A stretch of DNA of 40,010 nucleotides from a virus, in IMG/VR virus record IMGVR_UViG_3300043621_000055, positions 1 through 40,010 of that record; one strand, given 5' to 3'. A program made the position numbers and the translations under genes. Under the pieces are notes generated by a model. It saw only the letters and a program-made list of their open reading frames with translations, did no database searches and was not told where the DNA came from. Positions 22,109-30,977 of this stretch are shown here, one piece after another; positions within the stretch are counted from its first letter, which is position 1; each line of letters starts with the position of its first letter.

Positions 22109-23302
22109 TCAGTAGGCGGGAACCGGAATGACCGCGCCACTAACCCACGTATTCCCGGACCAGACGTTGCCGGGCCGGGACTTGTCGTAGTCCATGATCG
22201 GCCCGTAGAGGGCGCACTCCCGATTGGCCGACGTCGTGCCCTGCCCGAACGTGTTCCCGATGAACCGGATGTTGGCCGTCTGCGAGCTGTACGGCTTGCC
22301 CTTGGACGAACCACCGTAGGCGCACGCCGCCGCGTAGGTCGTGGGCGGGAAGTAGTTGCCCTGGATCAGGTTGTCCCGCACCGCCGCGAAGTCGCCGTAG
22401 CCGGTGAGGCTGGCCGAGCAGGACCCTTCCGGGTTGGGCTGGACCGGGGCGTCGCAGACGAGAGTGTTGTGGATCAGCGTCAAGCCTTGGCTCATCCGTA
22501 CCGCCGAGGCGTGCCACGCGTCCTTGATCTTCTGGCCGTGGATCCACGAATCGCGGATGTCGCAGTTCGAGTCGCAGTTGATACCCCGGTTCCCACCGGT
22601 CACCTCAACCCGCAACAGGGTCAGGTTCTCCGACCCGACTGACGTCACCTGGCGGGTAGCACCCGGTGTGCCGTGCACCTCGGAGTCGGTCATGCGGAGG
22701 CTGCCCGAGTTCACGGTCACCGTGCCGTTGATGCGGCTGTTGACGAAGTTCACAGCGGCGCCGATGGTCACGTCGCAGGCGAAGGACCGGCCGGTGATGG
22801 TCTGCGCGGTCGAGATGGTGCAGGACCCCGTCCAGGGCGTGAGCACAGTCGCCGCCGGCACGCCGGTGTTGGCCGCGTTCGGCCAGCCCGAGCTCGGCGG
22901 AGTCGTGGGCGGCGGGGTTGTTGCCGGCGGCGTGGTCGTGGGCGGCCGGGTCGGCGTCACAGTGATGGTTTCCGTGACCGTCCGGGTAGACCCTGGCAAC
23001 GTCACTGTCTCGGTGACGGTCTCAGTCGGGCCCGGCACGGTGACGGTGGGGCCGGGGACCGTCACGGTGACCATGGGCGCGGCGAAGGTGCAGTCGATGC
23101 CGAGGTGTGTCACGCCCTGGTCGTCGACGGTTGGGACTCCGCCAACGCAGTCAGCTGGGTCGCCCGTGGACAGCGCCCACGCGGTGCCACCAACGCCAAG
23201 AACGACCCCCACCACGATGGCGAGGGTCGCGATCTTCTGCGTGCGGGTCAGCTCTACCTGTCTACTCGGCCGCCGGTGCGACCGAATCTCGTGCTCAGTC
23301 AC
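22109..23302 (-). CDS. Membrane-anchored right-handed beta-helix protein
   Basis: 397 aa from GTG 23302, in a GTGA overlap. A cytoplasmic N-terminus is followed by a transmembrane span near 24-45 (IATLAIVVGVVLGVGGTAWAL). Next comes a low-complexity stalk of repeated TVTVPGPT, TETVT and TTPP units (about 75-145). A C-terminal beta-helix has repeated INGTVTV, GINCDSNCDIRDSWIHG and NIRFIGNTFG turns, like pectate-lyase-fold sugar-binding or sugar-cleaving proteins. Virion depolymerases share the fold, but a membrane anchor suggests host-surface display. No catalytic set identified. Confidence 0.75.
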   Translation of the reverse strand: MTEHEIRSHRRPSRQVELTRTQKIATLAIVVGVVLGVGGTAWALSTGDPADCVGGVPTVDDQGVTHLGIDCTFAAPMVTVTVPGPTVTVPGPTETVTETVTLPGSTRTVTETITVTPTRPPTTTPPATTPPPTTPPSSGWPNAANTGVPAATVLTPWTGSCTISTAQTITGRSFACDVTIGAAVNFVNSRINGTVTVNSGSLRMTDSEVHGTPGATRQVTSVGSENLTLLRVEVTGGNRGINCDSNCDIRDSWIHGQKIKDAWHASAVRMSQGLTLIHNTLVCDAPVQPNPEGSCSASLTGYGDFAAVRDNLIQGNYFPPTTYAAACAYGGSSKGKPYSSQTANIRFIGNTFGQGTTSANRECALYGPIMDYDKSRPGNVWSGNTWVSGAVIPVPAY

Positions 23303-23643
23303 TTCGTCTTCCCTTGGTCGGGTCCCAGCGGCCACGTCATCACGGACTGGATCTGCTTGATCGAACCGTTGTCGTGATAGTCGGTGACCGACGATGAAAC
23401 GGTTGGCTGGACGCCGTACGTCGGCTCCGTAGCTGCACCGAGCAGCCAGCCCAGCGCCGGCCACCTCTCCTCAAGGCGGCGGACAAGTTCGTAGTAGCCG
23501 GCCATGACGAGGCCGACCACGAGCGCGGTGTCTTCGGGGGCGATGACGATGCCGGTCTTCGCCGCGATCCAGCCAGCCGCGATGCCGACGAGAGCCGGCA
23601 CGAGGGTGCGGATGCGCGAGACCAGGCGGTCGCTCAGGTTCAC
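23299..23643 (-). CDS. Holin-like membrane protein
   Basis: 114 aa from GTG 23643, with GGAGA upstream. It has two hydrophobic stretches (TLVPALVGIAAGWIAAKTG and DTALVVGLVMAGYYELV), then a soluble tail. Lies after the amidase in the lysis cluster, where actinophages place one or two small holins. Confidence 0.65.
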   Translation of the reverse strand: MNLSDRLVSRIRTLVPALVGIAAGWIAAKTGIVIAPEDTALVVGLVMAGYYELVRRLEERWPALGWLLGAATEPTYGVQPTVSSSVTDYHDNGSIKQIQSVMTWPLGPDQGKTK

Positions 23644-23652
23644 GTCGGTCTC

Positions 23653-23925
23653 CTATCTCAATGCGATAAGCAGGAGCGCGGTGACGATGGTCCCGACCGC
23701 ACCGAACACGGCCGTCAGCGCGATCTTCCGGGTGCTGTCCGCTCTCGCTTCGGCGGTGTCGCGATCCTTCTCCAGCGACGCGAGACGCTGCTCCACCAAC
23801 GCCTGCTGCGCCGCGTAGACATCGGCCCGCAAGAGGTGGCCGAGTTGGGTGCGGAACTCCTGCCGGAAGTCCGCGATCGTCCGGGCTATCTCCCGGATGG
23901 ACATGTCATCGTCGGGGGCGGGCAT
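23653..23925 (-). CDS. Holin-like/XhlA-type protein
   Basis: 90 aa from ATG 23925 (GTG 23928 adjacent). An N-terminal coiled-coil helix (IREIARTIADFRQEFRTQLG ... ALVEQRLASLEKDRDTAEARA) precedes a single C-terminal membrane span (IALTAVFGAVGTIVTALLLIAL). The layout matches haemolysin XhlA-type lysis accessory proteins. It starts six bases after the endolysin stop. Confidence 0.65.
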   Translation of the reverse strand: MPAPDDDMSIREIARTIADFRQEFRTQLGHLLRADVYAAQQALVEQRLASLEKDRDTAEARADSTRKIALTAVFGAVGTIVTALLLIALR

Positions 23926-23930
23926 CACGC

Positions 23931-24797
23931 TCAGTCCGCCAGGCGCGCGGCTTCGGCGTCGAGAACCGCGTCAGCGTTCTCGGCCGCGGTCGGCACGTCG
24001 ATCTGCGCCACCACCTCAGCGGCGATAGCCGCCTCGTCGACGTCGACCGGCAGAGAGGTTGTGGGGATACCCCGGATGGCCTGCGCCTGGTGGTTGACCT
24101 CGCTCGTCGAGGGCCGGATGAGCGTCCCGTCCGTCGACTTGAACGCCGGAATGACGATCGGGTCGAGCATCTGCACCAGGCCGTTCAGACGGTAGTTCAT
24201 GATGTGCAGCGTGAACTCTTGAATCGGTGTCATGTCGTCGCCGCCTCCGTTGACAATCTGGATAGCCCTAGCCAAGATGGCCGGCTTCTGCGCGATGATC
24301 TTCGGTCCGGGGCACAACTCGTGCCCCCACTGTGGACCGGTCCAGTCGTCGGTCGGCCCGTTGGTGCCCATCGAGTGATGGCCGAGGCCGTACCCGTTCG
24401 GGTCGGTGGCGATGCTCAGCCGCCACCCGTGCTCGCGGTGGCCGCGGGCGAACAGCTGCGCAATGGACTCCATCTGCGCCGCACTGAGCGAGTCGCCGAC
24501 GAACCCCGAACACTCAACGCTGTCCCAGTGCCCATTCCCTGCCCGCTGCGTCCAGGCCGCCATCGACGTGTCGACCACCTGGGCGATCTGCCCGTCACGG
24601 ATGCCGTACTTCACGTCGCGCGGACCGGCCACGACGAAGTTCGAGGACACGTCGTTGTCGGGGCCCTTCTGCCACGCAATGGTCCCGAGGAAGTAGCCAG
24701 CCGCGATGTGGATGACCATGCCCCGCTGCTCGACCATGGCCGGGCCTTGGTTCTGGGTTGGACCCCGCCACTCGGCGAGGTCAGTCCAGCGGGGCAT
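23931..24797 (-). CDS. Endolysin, N-acetylmuramoyl-L-alanine amidase
   Basis: Cleaves the amide bond between muramic acid and the stem peptide to release virions. 288 aa from ATG 24797, overlapping the previous stop (TGATG). The amidase_2 domain spans residues 1-150. Likely zinc ligands are in MVIHIAAG, LGHHSMG and HELCPGPKI, with the family's YGIRDGQIAQVV core. Residues 165-288 form an Ala-rich helical C-terminus with a VDVDEAAIAAEVVAQID segment, possibly wall-binding or a linker. No signal peptide, so a holin is needed for export. Confidence 0.92.
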   Translation of the reverse strand: MPRWTDLAEWRGPTQNQGPAMVEQRGMVIHIAAGYFLGTIAWQKGPDNDVSSNFVVAGPRDVKYGIRDGQIAQVVDTSMAAWTQRAGNGHWDSVECSGFVGDSLSAAQMESIAQLFARGHREHGWRLSIATDPNGYGLGHHSMGTNGPTDDWTGPQWGHELCPGPKIIAQKPAILARAIQIVNGGGDDMTPIQEFTLHIMNYRLNGLVQMLDPIVIPAFKSTDGTLIRPSTSEVNHQAQAIRGIPTTSLPVDVDEAAIAAEVVAQIDVPTAAENADAVLDAEAARLAD

Positions 24798-25351
24798 CAC
24801 GCCACCTGCGTCAGGGTCAAGGTCGAGCCGACGTTGACCGAGACGACGTTCGCGCCGCCCGTGTTCTGCGCCGCCTGCACCTGGAAGTTGCCGGCCGTCG
24901 ACCCCATCACGAGGATGAGCCAGAACTTCGACAACGTCGGGGACGTCGACAGGCCGATGGGAATGGCCGACACACCGGAAGACCAACCGGCCGTGGCGTT
25001 GATAGCCAGATCGGTGGACGAGGAACCGGTGACACCCGCCGCGGTACCGCCCAACACCCCGCCGGCGACCGTGGCGCCCGTCGGGAACGTCAGTCCGATC
25101 TTGATGTCCTCAGTCGTGCCGGCCGCAAGAGTGGCAACGATCGTCAGGTCCGCGATGTAGACCCCGTTGATCGACGGCACGACCACCAGTTCGTTGACGC
25201 TCGCCAGGGTCGTTGTTCCGGTGGCAAGGTTCTGGGTTGATGTGACCCGTGCGGCCAGCGGGGCGCGCTGGCTGATCGCGTCGGACAACTGCTGGAGCTT
25301 CGCCGCGGTGAGGATGCCATCCGTGAAGTCGGGGGGGATGCTGAGCGCCAA
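24797..25351 (-). CDS. Minor tail or appendage protein
   Basis: 184 aa from TTG 25351, with TAGGAGGA just upstream. A short helix (TDGILTAAKLQQLSDAISQRAPLAA) precedes a beta-rich, Gly/Thr-rich domain (VNELVVVPSINGVYIADLTIVATL ... FWLILVMGSTAGNFQVQAAQN). This resembles small trimeric appendage proteins that follow minor tail genes in actinophages. Confidence 0.7.
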   Translation of the reverse strand: MALSIPPDFTDGILTAAKLQQLSDAISQRAPLAARVTSTQNLATGTTTLASVNELVVVPSINGVYIADLTIVATLAAGTTEDIKIGLTFPTGATVAGGVLGGTAAGVTGSSSTDLAINATAGWSSGVSAIPIGLSTSPTLSKFWLILVMGSTAGNFQVQAAQNTGGANVVSVNVGSTLTLTQVA

Positions 25352-25361
25352 CGTCTTCCTC

Positions 25362-26009
25362 CTACCAGGGCAGCAAATCGGTGCCGCCAAGCGCGGATGC
25401 GCCGACGCGGAAGAACGGACCAACCTCGCCCACGGTCTCCCCGACGAGGGGCGACGTGGACCATTCGACGGTGCGGAGAGTCGCATCGGACGAGGAATGC
25501 TTGATGCCCTCGACCACAAGGGACCCGGCCCCGTCCGGCCAACCCACGGGGGTGTCGGTGATGGTGATCCTTGTGCCGACCCCGACGCCGAGGATGGTCC
25601 AGATCTCCGTCACCGTGCGGATGTTCAGGATCAGTTTCAGGGCGGCGATCCGGGTCCGGGGGGTGTCGTAGTAGGTGGTGATGAAGTGGGCCAGGTTGCC
25701 CGCGTCGACCACGTTCACCGTGTCCAGGGAGGCGGAGAAGTCGAGCTGCTCGTCGGACTCCACCACGGACACCGCCGACCCGCGTGTGGCGGTGACGGCG
25801 GCGTAGGTGATGGCCTTGTCCTGCCGGAACCGAAGCGGGCCGGAGATCCAGGTCCACGGGATCTCGACCGCCTCGGGGGCGCTGAGCCCGGACAGGTACC
25901 AGTCCTGGGCGAGGGCTTGGTTGCTCTCGTCCGAGGTGAATGAGGGCAGGGCGAACAGGTCCTCGAACGGCACCAGCGGTAGGGCCGGAGCCCAGACCCC
26001 GAAGCCCAT
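25362..26009 (-). CDS. Minor tail protein
   Basis: 215 aa from ATG 26009, coupled to the previous stop (TGATG). It has WTWISGPLRFRQDKAITYAAVTATRGSAVSVVESDEQL and IAALKLILNIRTVTEIWTILGVGVGTRITITDTPVGW, a beta-rich domain of the kind that follows the large minor tail protein. Probably part of the tail tip. Confidence 0.65.
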   Translation of the reverse strand: MGFGVWAPALPLVPFEDLFALPSFTSDESNQALAQDWYLSGLSAPEAVEIPWTWISGPLRFRQDKAITYAAVTATRGSAVSVVESDEQLDFSASLDTVNVVDAGNLAHFITTYYDTPRTRIAALKLILNIRTVTEIWTILGVGVGTRITITDTPVGWPDGAGSLVVEGIKHSSSDATLRTVEWSTSPLVGETVGEVGPFFRVGASALGGTDLLPW

Positions 26010-26809
26010 CAGCCCTGGGTGAATCCGAGCATGCCGGCGGTGACCCCGCCGGAGGTGCCCGTCAGGTCGAGCACGATGAACGGCACCGAGTTGTCCCACA
26101 TCCGCCGCAGGCCCGGCTTCATGTCGGCCCCCACCCCAGCGACCGCGAGGGGGACGTAGGCGATGGGCCGGTACATGACGAGGTGAACCGTCCCCGACAC
26201 GAGGGACGTGCCGAGGGTGAGGCCCTGCACCGACCGGATCCCAGTGTCGCCGGCGGCGAGGTTGAACGGGACGAACGTCCCCGCGACAGCGGTAGCCGGG
26301 AACGACGTGACGGTGGCGGTGAGGCTGCCGTTGCCGTCCGAGTCGGTGTAGGTGGCGGTCATGTTCGTGACCGCCGAACCGTTGCCCGTGGCGGTGGACA
26401 CCTCGATGCCGAGGAACACCCCGTCGCCGTTGGACGAGCCCGACCGGTCCCTTGCCGGGAGACCGGGGTGGGTGATGGCCTGGTTCGTGGTGGTGGTGGA
26501 GGAGATGGTGCCGTTGTGCCACAGGCGGTCCATCAGCCACACCCCGCCGACCGACCCGCCCTGGGTGGCGGAGAACTCGCTCAGCTCCACATAGTCACCA
26601 CTGACCGCGGCGGGGAAGGGGATCTGCCCGGCGTACGAGGTGAGGGCGGCGCCGTTCAGGCTTGTCGGGGCGACAGCCGCACCGGGGAATCCCGCGGTGA
26701 AGAACGTGGAGAACTGCTCCCCTGCCGCTTCGCCGGTGAAGGCGGCTTTGCGCCACGAGAACGGCCGCAGCTGGCCGGCGATGAGCTGGTTGACGGACCC
26801 GATAGCCAT
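26009..26809 (-). CDS. Minor tail protein
   Basis: 266 aa from ATG 26809. It starts MAIGSVNQLIAGQLRPFSWRK and continues as a beta-rich, Ser/Thr/Gly-rich chain with GSVGGVWLMDRLWHNGTISSTTTTNQAITHPGLPARDRSG. This pattern occurs in many actinophage tail-tip proteins. No enzymatic motif. Confidence 0.75.
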   Translation of the reverse strand: MAIGSVNQLIAGQLRPFSWRKAAFTGEAAGEQFSTFFTAGFPGAAVAPTSLNGAALTSYAGQIPFPAAVSGDYVELSEFSATQGGSVGGVWLMDRLWHNGTISSTTTTNQAITHPGLPARDRSGSSNGDGVFLGIEVSTATGNGSAVTNMTATYTDSDGNGSLTATVTSFPATAVAGTFVPFNLAAGDTGIRSVQGLTLGTSLVSGTVHLVMYRPIAYVPLAVAGVGADMKPGLRRMWDNSVPFIVLDLTGTSGGVTAGMLGFTQG

Positions 26810-26817
26810 GCGACTCC

Positions 26818-28209
26818 CTACAGATCGAAGCGGTGCTTGCGGTCCTGGTAGACCAACTCAGACTCACGGGTGAAGAGGATTCCCCCGCCGGTCACGGCGG
26901 CGGTGGAGGCGAGAGAACCGGGGCGCTGGCCGGCGAACCGGGCGTGGGGCATCACCGGGTCAGACGGCTCAAGGTCGAGGTTGGCGTCACTGACCCCGGC
27001 GTAGTTGCAGATCGTCCGAATCCGTTGGTCGACGGTCTGCCCGTACAACCCGTCCCGACCGAGGCGGAACTGGGCGAGGTGGTCGTCGCGGGTGAAGTCC
27101 CCGGACGCCCCGATGTAGAGCTGCACGTGGCCAATGGATCCGGCCTGCGGGCCGGTCACCGTGACTTCATCCACGGCACCAGAAGGGGCGCCGGTGGTGG
27201 CTGCGGTGAAGACCATTTCGTCGATCCACATGGACGTCACGTTGTCGACCGTGTCAACGTGCGCGGTGACGAGCGCCCACTGGCCGAACTTCACGCTCGT
27301 GTCAGTGATGGGGGTGCCCGCCCCGCCGGGGAGAGTCGAAAAGATCCCCCAGACACCGGCCGTCTGGAAAATCTGCAGGATCGTCGTGCCGGCCACAAAC
27401 GCTATGGATGTGGCGTCGATCGAGCCGAGAGAGGACGGGAAGTAGACCCACGCCGACAGGGCGATCATCGTCGCACCGGTCGTCGTGGCGCCAACGAAAC
27501 TGTGCTTGGCCCACGTCACCCGACGCGTCGGACTCGTCGCCACCCCGGCAGCAGAGTCCCACAGCGGATACCGCGCGTCATCCCCCGTCGGGCCCTCGAT
27601 TGTGGCGAAGCTGAAAACGTCGTTGTCAAGGGCGGCGGGGATGGTCGTTCCGTACTTCTCCGGCGCCAACGCGTTCACCGGATTACCGCGCACGCACGCA
27701 ATCCGCCGCGACCCGGCGGGTTCCGTAAACGTCCAGTGCCCAGCCAGGGCGCTGGAACTGCTGGTGATATGGGCCGCCAGGACCGACGGGAACCGGGGCG
27801 CCCGATCAAGCCGGGTCTTCCGGTCGATGCAACCGACCCGGAGGACCCGGTCGGTCACCTCCGGCGCGTCCTGAACCTCGAAGGTCAGCGCAACCTCGGG
27901 CACCTCCACCCACATGTCGGGGAACCGGAACGTCTTCGCCCCGATCGTCTCCGTCCACATGATCTGGACGCCACTCTTCCAGTACGGGTAGTAGGCGCCC
28001 GCCGGGTTGTCGGGAGTGAAGCGGCCGTCGTTGTTCTTCAAGACCAGGGAAAGGTTGCTGGCGTTGATCTGGTTCAGTTCGTTCGCCCGGCCAATCGACC
28101 CGTCAAGCCCTTGCCCCTGCCCCTGGACGAGCACGTAGGCGGTGATGTCCACCCACGCGCTGTTCATGTACGCCATGACCCGGGTGGTGCAGATCGACGA
28201 CCAGGTCAC
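26818..28209 (-). CDS. Minor tail protein with lectin-like insert
   Basis: 463 aa from GTG 28209, overlapping the tape-measure stop. The N-terminus (WVDITAYVLVQGQGQGLDGSIGRANELNQINASNLSLVLKNNDGRF) is the usual opening of large siphophage minor tail proteins. A central LamG/concanavalin-like insert (IALSAWVYFPSSLGSIDA ... FGQWALVTAHVDTVDNVTSMWIDEM) probably binds sugars. The C-terminus (LYGQTVDQRIRTICNYAGVSDANLDLEP) is also typical. Candidate host-receptor binder. Confidence 0.85.
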   Translation of the reverse strand: MTWSSICTTRVMAYMNSAWVDITAYVLVQGQGQGLDGSIGRANELNQINASNLSLVLKNNDGRFTPDNPAGAYYPYWKSGVQIMWTETIGAKTFRFPDMWVEVPEVALTFEVQDAPEVTDRVLRVGCIDRKTRLDRAPRFPSVLAAHITSSSSALAGHWTFTEPAGSRRIACVRGNPVNALAPEKYGTTIPAALDNDVFSFATIEGPTGDDARYPLWDSAAGVATSPTRRVTWAKHSFVGATTTGATMIALSAWVYFPSSLGSIDATSIAFVAGTTILQIFQTAGVWGIFSTLPGGAGTPITDTSVKFGQWALVTAHVDTVDNVTSMWIDEMVFTAATTGAPSGAVDEVTVTGPQAGSIGHVQLYIGASGDFTRDDHLAQFRLGRDGLYGQTVDQRIRTICNYAGVSDANLDLEPSDPVMPHARFAGQRPGSLASTAAVTGGGILFTRESELVYQDRKHRFDL

Positions 28210-30083
28210 GGGTACGCCGCCGAAACGAGATCCTCCGACTGCCCGCGGTTCAGGGCGTCATTGATCAACTCAGTCCGCAGCACCCGACCGTCGGGGGTTG
28301 CGTGGACAACCCGCAGCGTCAGATCCACGTGCTGGGTCCCACCGCCGCCACCCGACCGCATGGCGTTGGACTGCGCGGCAGTGGCGACGTACTGCTGCCG
28401 GTCGGAGAACCTAAGCTCGGGGCCGTTCTCGCCAACCCAGAACGGCGTGTTCGCCGGAGTGGTGCCACCGCTCGCGAAGCCCTGGTACCCGAGGCCGCTG
28501 GCAGAGCCCTGCTTGGCCTTCCCGCCGCCCGACGTCCGTTCGATGTTGCGCAGCGTTGACCACGCCACAACCTCCGCGCCGGCCTTCTGTTGTAGGAAGA
28601 ACGTGATCGTGTACGTGCCGGCGAGGTCGTTGAACTTCTCCTCGGTGATCCCCGCGTTGGTGGCCATCTCCTTGATCTTCCGGATGGCCTTGTCGTACTC
28701 GCGGTTGGCCTTCACGATCGCCGCCGCATCATCGCCAGCGGCTTCAACCGCGGCGTCGCGCTTCGCCTTCAACGCGTCCACCGTGGAACGGAGCTGCTGC
28801 TGGTTCTCCAACCCGGCCTGGGTGTTGTCCTCCCAATGCCCTTTGTTCTCCTGCAGCGTCTTCTTCAACTCCAGCAGGGACATGTTCGCCGCGATCGTCG
28901 TGTCGTCGACGGAAGCTTGGATGCCGTAGTAGTCCTTGAACGCGTCGTTGGTGGCCTTGAGCGCCGCAGCGAGGCCCTTCGCGCCGCTAGTCGCCATGAC
29001 GGACGAGTAGCCGTAGCGTTCAGTGCTGACCGCCGCGATGTTAGCCGAGCCGGCCACGTTCTCCATGACGTCGTTCAGACCAGAGAACAACCCACCGATC
29101 AGCGGAATGTCCTCCGCCACACCGGTCCATTCGGCGTTCTTCTGAATGATCCACGAGAACGCCTCCGACAACCCGTACAAGGTCCGGCCGAGGACGATGA
29201 TGGTTCCGTTGAGCAGCGCAAGACCGCCATACAACCCCTGCAGGGCACCGGGTGAGGCGGACACGTCATCCATGAACGAGCCAAGGGCCGTACCCAACCC
29301 AGCCAGCCCTTGGGCGAACACCTCCGTGTACGGGCCGGCCTTCTCGAGCAGCTTGTTGAACCCGGGCATCATGTTCTTCGCCAGGTCGCCAATGCCCCGT
29401 GCGAGGGTCGTCACGAACGGGGCGGTCTTGGCGAACGCGTCACCCAGGTTCAAGCTCTGGAAGTCCCGCTGCAGAATGCCGAGCGATTCGATGACCGGGC
29501 CAGCGAAAGTCTTCCCGCCGGAGAAGAACTCCTTCGAGATCTCACTGCCGAATCCGCTGGCCGCCGCCTTGACCGAGGGTTCCTTGATCGCCGACAGGAT
29601 GCCGCCGGCCATCGCGACACCAACAACGGTGCCCGACAGCATGCCGGCGAGCAGGGCGCCCCATGCTGGGGAGCCCACGACTCCCGCCGCGACCACCCCG
29701 GCGATGCCGGCGTTGCGGGGCTTCATGCCCTCGCCGCCCATGTCGAGCGCGGACCCCATCGCGTTCTCGCCGGTCTTGTCCGCAACCCGGGTCGCGGCGC
29801 GGAGCTTCTTCAACCAGCCGATCCGCTGGTTGATCCGGTTGAACTCCCTACGGTCGTCGGCGTCCGCGTCGCCAGAGCCGATCTTCTCGGCCAGACTGCG
29901 GCGCTGAGTCTGCAACTCTTTCAGCTCTTGGGTGAGCTTCTTCGCGCTGGTGCCCGACTTCTTGAACGACCCGTCGAGTTTGTCGGACTCCTTGCGGACC
30001 TCTTCAACCGCCTTCGCGGCCTTCGCCGCCCCACGAATGTCCGAGTCGACCGTGATGTCAATGCGGACGTCTTTGTCAGCCAC
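28206..30083 (-). CDS. Tape measure protein
   Basis: Sets tail length and occupies the tail tube. 625 aa from GTG 30083. An N-terminal coiled coil (AKAAKAVEEVRKESDKLDGSFKK ...) is followed by hydrophobic spans around residues 125-165 (GIAGVVAAGVVGSPAWGALLAGMLSGTVVGVAMAGGIL). Helical repeats and a Gly-rich C-terminal region come next. At the usual 1.5 angstrom per residue it implies a tail near 90 nm. Follows the frameshifted chaperone, as expected. Confidence 0.95.
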   Translation of the reverse strand: MADKDVRIDITVDSDIRGAAKAAKAVEEVRKESDKLDGSFKKSGTSAKKLTQELKELQTQRRSLAEKIGSGDADADDRREFNRINQRIGWLKKLRAATRVADKTGENAMGSALDMGGEGMKPRNAGIAGVVAAGVVGSPAWGALLAGMLSGTVVGVAMAGGILSAIKEPSVKAAASGFGSEISKEFFSGGKTFAGPVIESLGILQRDFQSLNLGDAFAKTAPFVTTLARGIGDLAKNMMPGFNKLLEKAGPYTEVFAQGLAGLGTALGSFMDDVSASPGALQGLYGGLALLNGTIIVLGRTLYGLSEAFSWIIQKNAEWTGVAEDIPLIGGLFSGLNDVMENVAGSANIAAVSTERYGYSSVMATSGAKGLAAALKATNDAFKDYYGIQASVDDTTIAANMSLLELKKTLQENKGHWEDNTQAGLENQQQLRSTVDALKAKRDAAVEAAGDDAAAIVKANREYDKAIRKIKEMATNAGITEEKFNDLAGTYTITFFLQQKAGAEVVAWSTLRNIERTSGGGKAKQGSASGLGYQGFASGGTTPANTPFWVGENGPELRFSDRQQYVATAAQSNAMRSGGGGGTQHVDLTLRVVHATPDGRVLRTELINDALNRGQSEDLVSAAYP

Positions 30084-30086
30084 GGG

Positions 30087-30508
30087 TCACTCCCTCTCGC
30101 GGGCGTCGACGATGGCGCAGGCTTCCTCGAACAGGTCGAAGTCGAGGTCGGCTACGCCTTGCGGCGTGAGCGCGGGGTAGACGTAGCGGCAGATGCGGGA
30201 CGTGTACGCGATCCGCTTCTCGCGGATGGCGCTTTTCCCGGTTCCCGGTTCACCTGGAAGTCGCTCAGGTCGAAGTGGCACTCCGCCAACGGGACGGTGA
30301 CGCCGGCCTTGCGGAGGGCCAACCACACCATCAGCCGCAGCGCGGCCGTGGGCGGCTTGGGCTTCGCCAGCGACCAGAACAGCCACGGGTCGCCGCCCTC
30401 GGCTTCGACCGCCTCAGCGTCCTGCGTGGACAAGGAGTCCGGGGACTCCAACCACTCCTCACAACCGAACCGGGTCCGGTCGGCGTCCGACAGTCGTAGC
30501 TTCTGCAA
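30087..30508 (-). CDS. Tail assembly chaperone, frameshifted form (gpG-T type)
   Basis: Produced by a -1 slip at GGGAAAA (30239-30233). Residues 1-92 come from the upstream frame, then 48 residues (SAIREKRIAYTSRICRYVYPALTPQGVADLDFDLFEEACAIVDARERE) from the other, about 140 aa in all. The T-like extension recruits the major tail protein to the tape measure. Its stop lies 3 bases before the tape measure start. Confidence 0.8.
30152..30508 (-). CDS. Tail assembly chaperone, unshifted form (gpG type)
   Basis: 118 aa from TTG 30508 (AGGTGATGGG upstream). LRLSDADRTRFGCEEWLESPDSLSTQDAEAVEAEGGDPWLFWSLAKPKPPTAALRLMVWLALRKAGVTVPLAECHFDLSDFQV is the usual chaperone domain. The last 26 residues after the slip site are Arg/Ser-rich and unlikely to be functional. 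Lies between the tail protein genes and the tape measure. Confidence 0.85.
   Translation of the reverse strand: MQKLRLSDADRTRFGCEEWLESPDSLSTQDAEAVEAEGGDPWLFWSLAKPKPPTAALRLMVWLALRKAGVTVPLAECHFDLSDFQVNREPGKAPSARSGSRTRPASAATSTPRSRRKA
30233..30239 (-). promoter_or_regulatory. Slippery heptamer for -1 ribosomal frameshift
   Basis: G-GGA-AAA in the gpG frame, giving GGG-AAA after the slip. It matches the X-XXY-YYZ rule, and the two frames overlap exactly here. GC-rich sequence follows, which could fold. Confidence 0.85.
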
Positions 30509-30512
30509 CCCA

Positions 30513-30977
30513 TCACCTCACGACGTTGTCGGCCGCCTTGCCGGCGGCCTTCTCGATGGCCCGCACGATCAGCGGCTCTGCCCTGTGGAGCCCGTCGGCG
30601 ACGAGGTCCCGTTGAACGCCCCGGGTCTGGTCCCTCCACACGTTCCGGTTACCGAACACCGGGTGACGCAGGACGCCCCGCATGTCGATGCCGGGCAGCT
30701 GCCGGCGGTCCTTCGCCCCGTCCGCCCACACCTTGCCCGTCATGCCCTTACCGCCGGCCTTAAGCACCCACCTGAACCGCATCGCAGCGGACAGAACAGC
30801 GGCGTAACCGTTACGGCGAGGGACGTGCGTTGGGACCTCGGAGCGGATCGCCAACGACACATCCGGGGCCACCTTCTGCAGCTCCTTGTCCACCCGCACC
30901 GCAAGGTCGGCGGGGAGCTTCGCCAGTTTCACCTCGACCAGGCGCAACCCCACCTGGCCGGTAACCCGGCTAGACAT
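30513..30977 (-). CDS. HK97 gp10-like or tail-completion protein
   Basis: 154 aa from ATG 30977, overlapping the tail protein stop (TGATG). Basic throughout, with VKLAKLPADLAVRVDKELQKVAPDVSLAIRSEVPTHVPRRNGYAAVLSAAMRFRW and a C-terminal helix (AEPLIVRAIEKAAGKAADNV). The layout resembles gp10-like head-tail proteins, though these normally come before the major tail protein. Structural role likely; exact one unsure. Confidence 0.55.
   Translation of the reverse strand: MSSRVTGQVGLRLVEVKLAKLPADLAVRVDKELQKVAPDVSLAIRSEVPTHVPRRNGYAAVLSAAMRFRWVLKAGGKGMTGKVWADGAKDRRQLPGIDMRGVLRHPVFGNRNVWRDQTRGVQRDLVADGLHRAEPLIVRAIEKAAGKAADNVVR

Noticed and set aside
22950-23070. Possible CRISPR or tandem DNA repeat
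   Set aside because: The short repeated units encode the TVTVPGPT/TETVT stalk of the beta-helix protein and lack regular spacers.
26833-28929. Long plus-strand ORF of 698 codons
   Set aside because: Antisense to the minor tail and tape measure genes, with low-complexity Arg/Gly/Pro composition typical of high-GC shadow frames.
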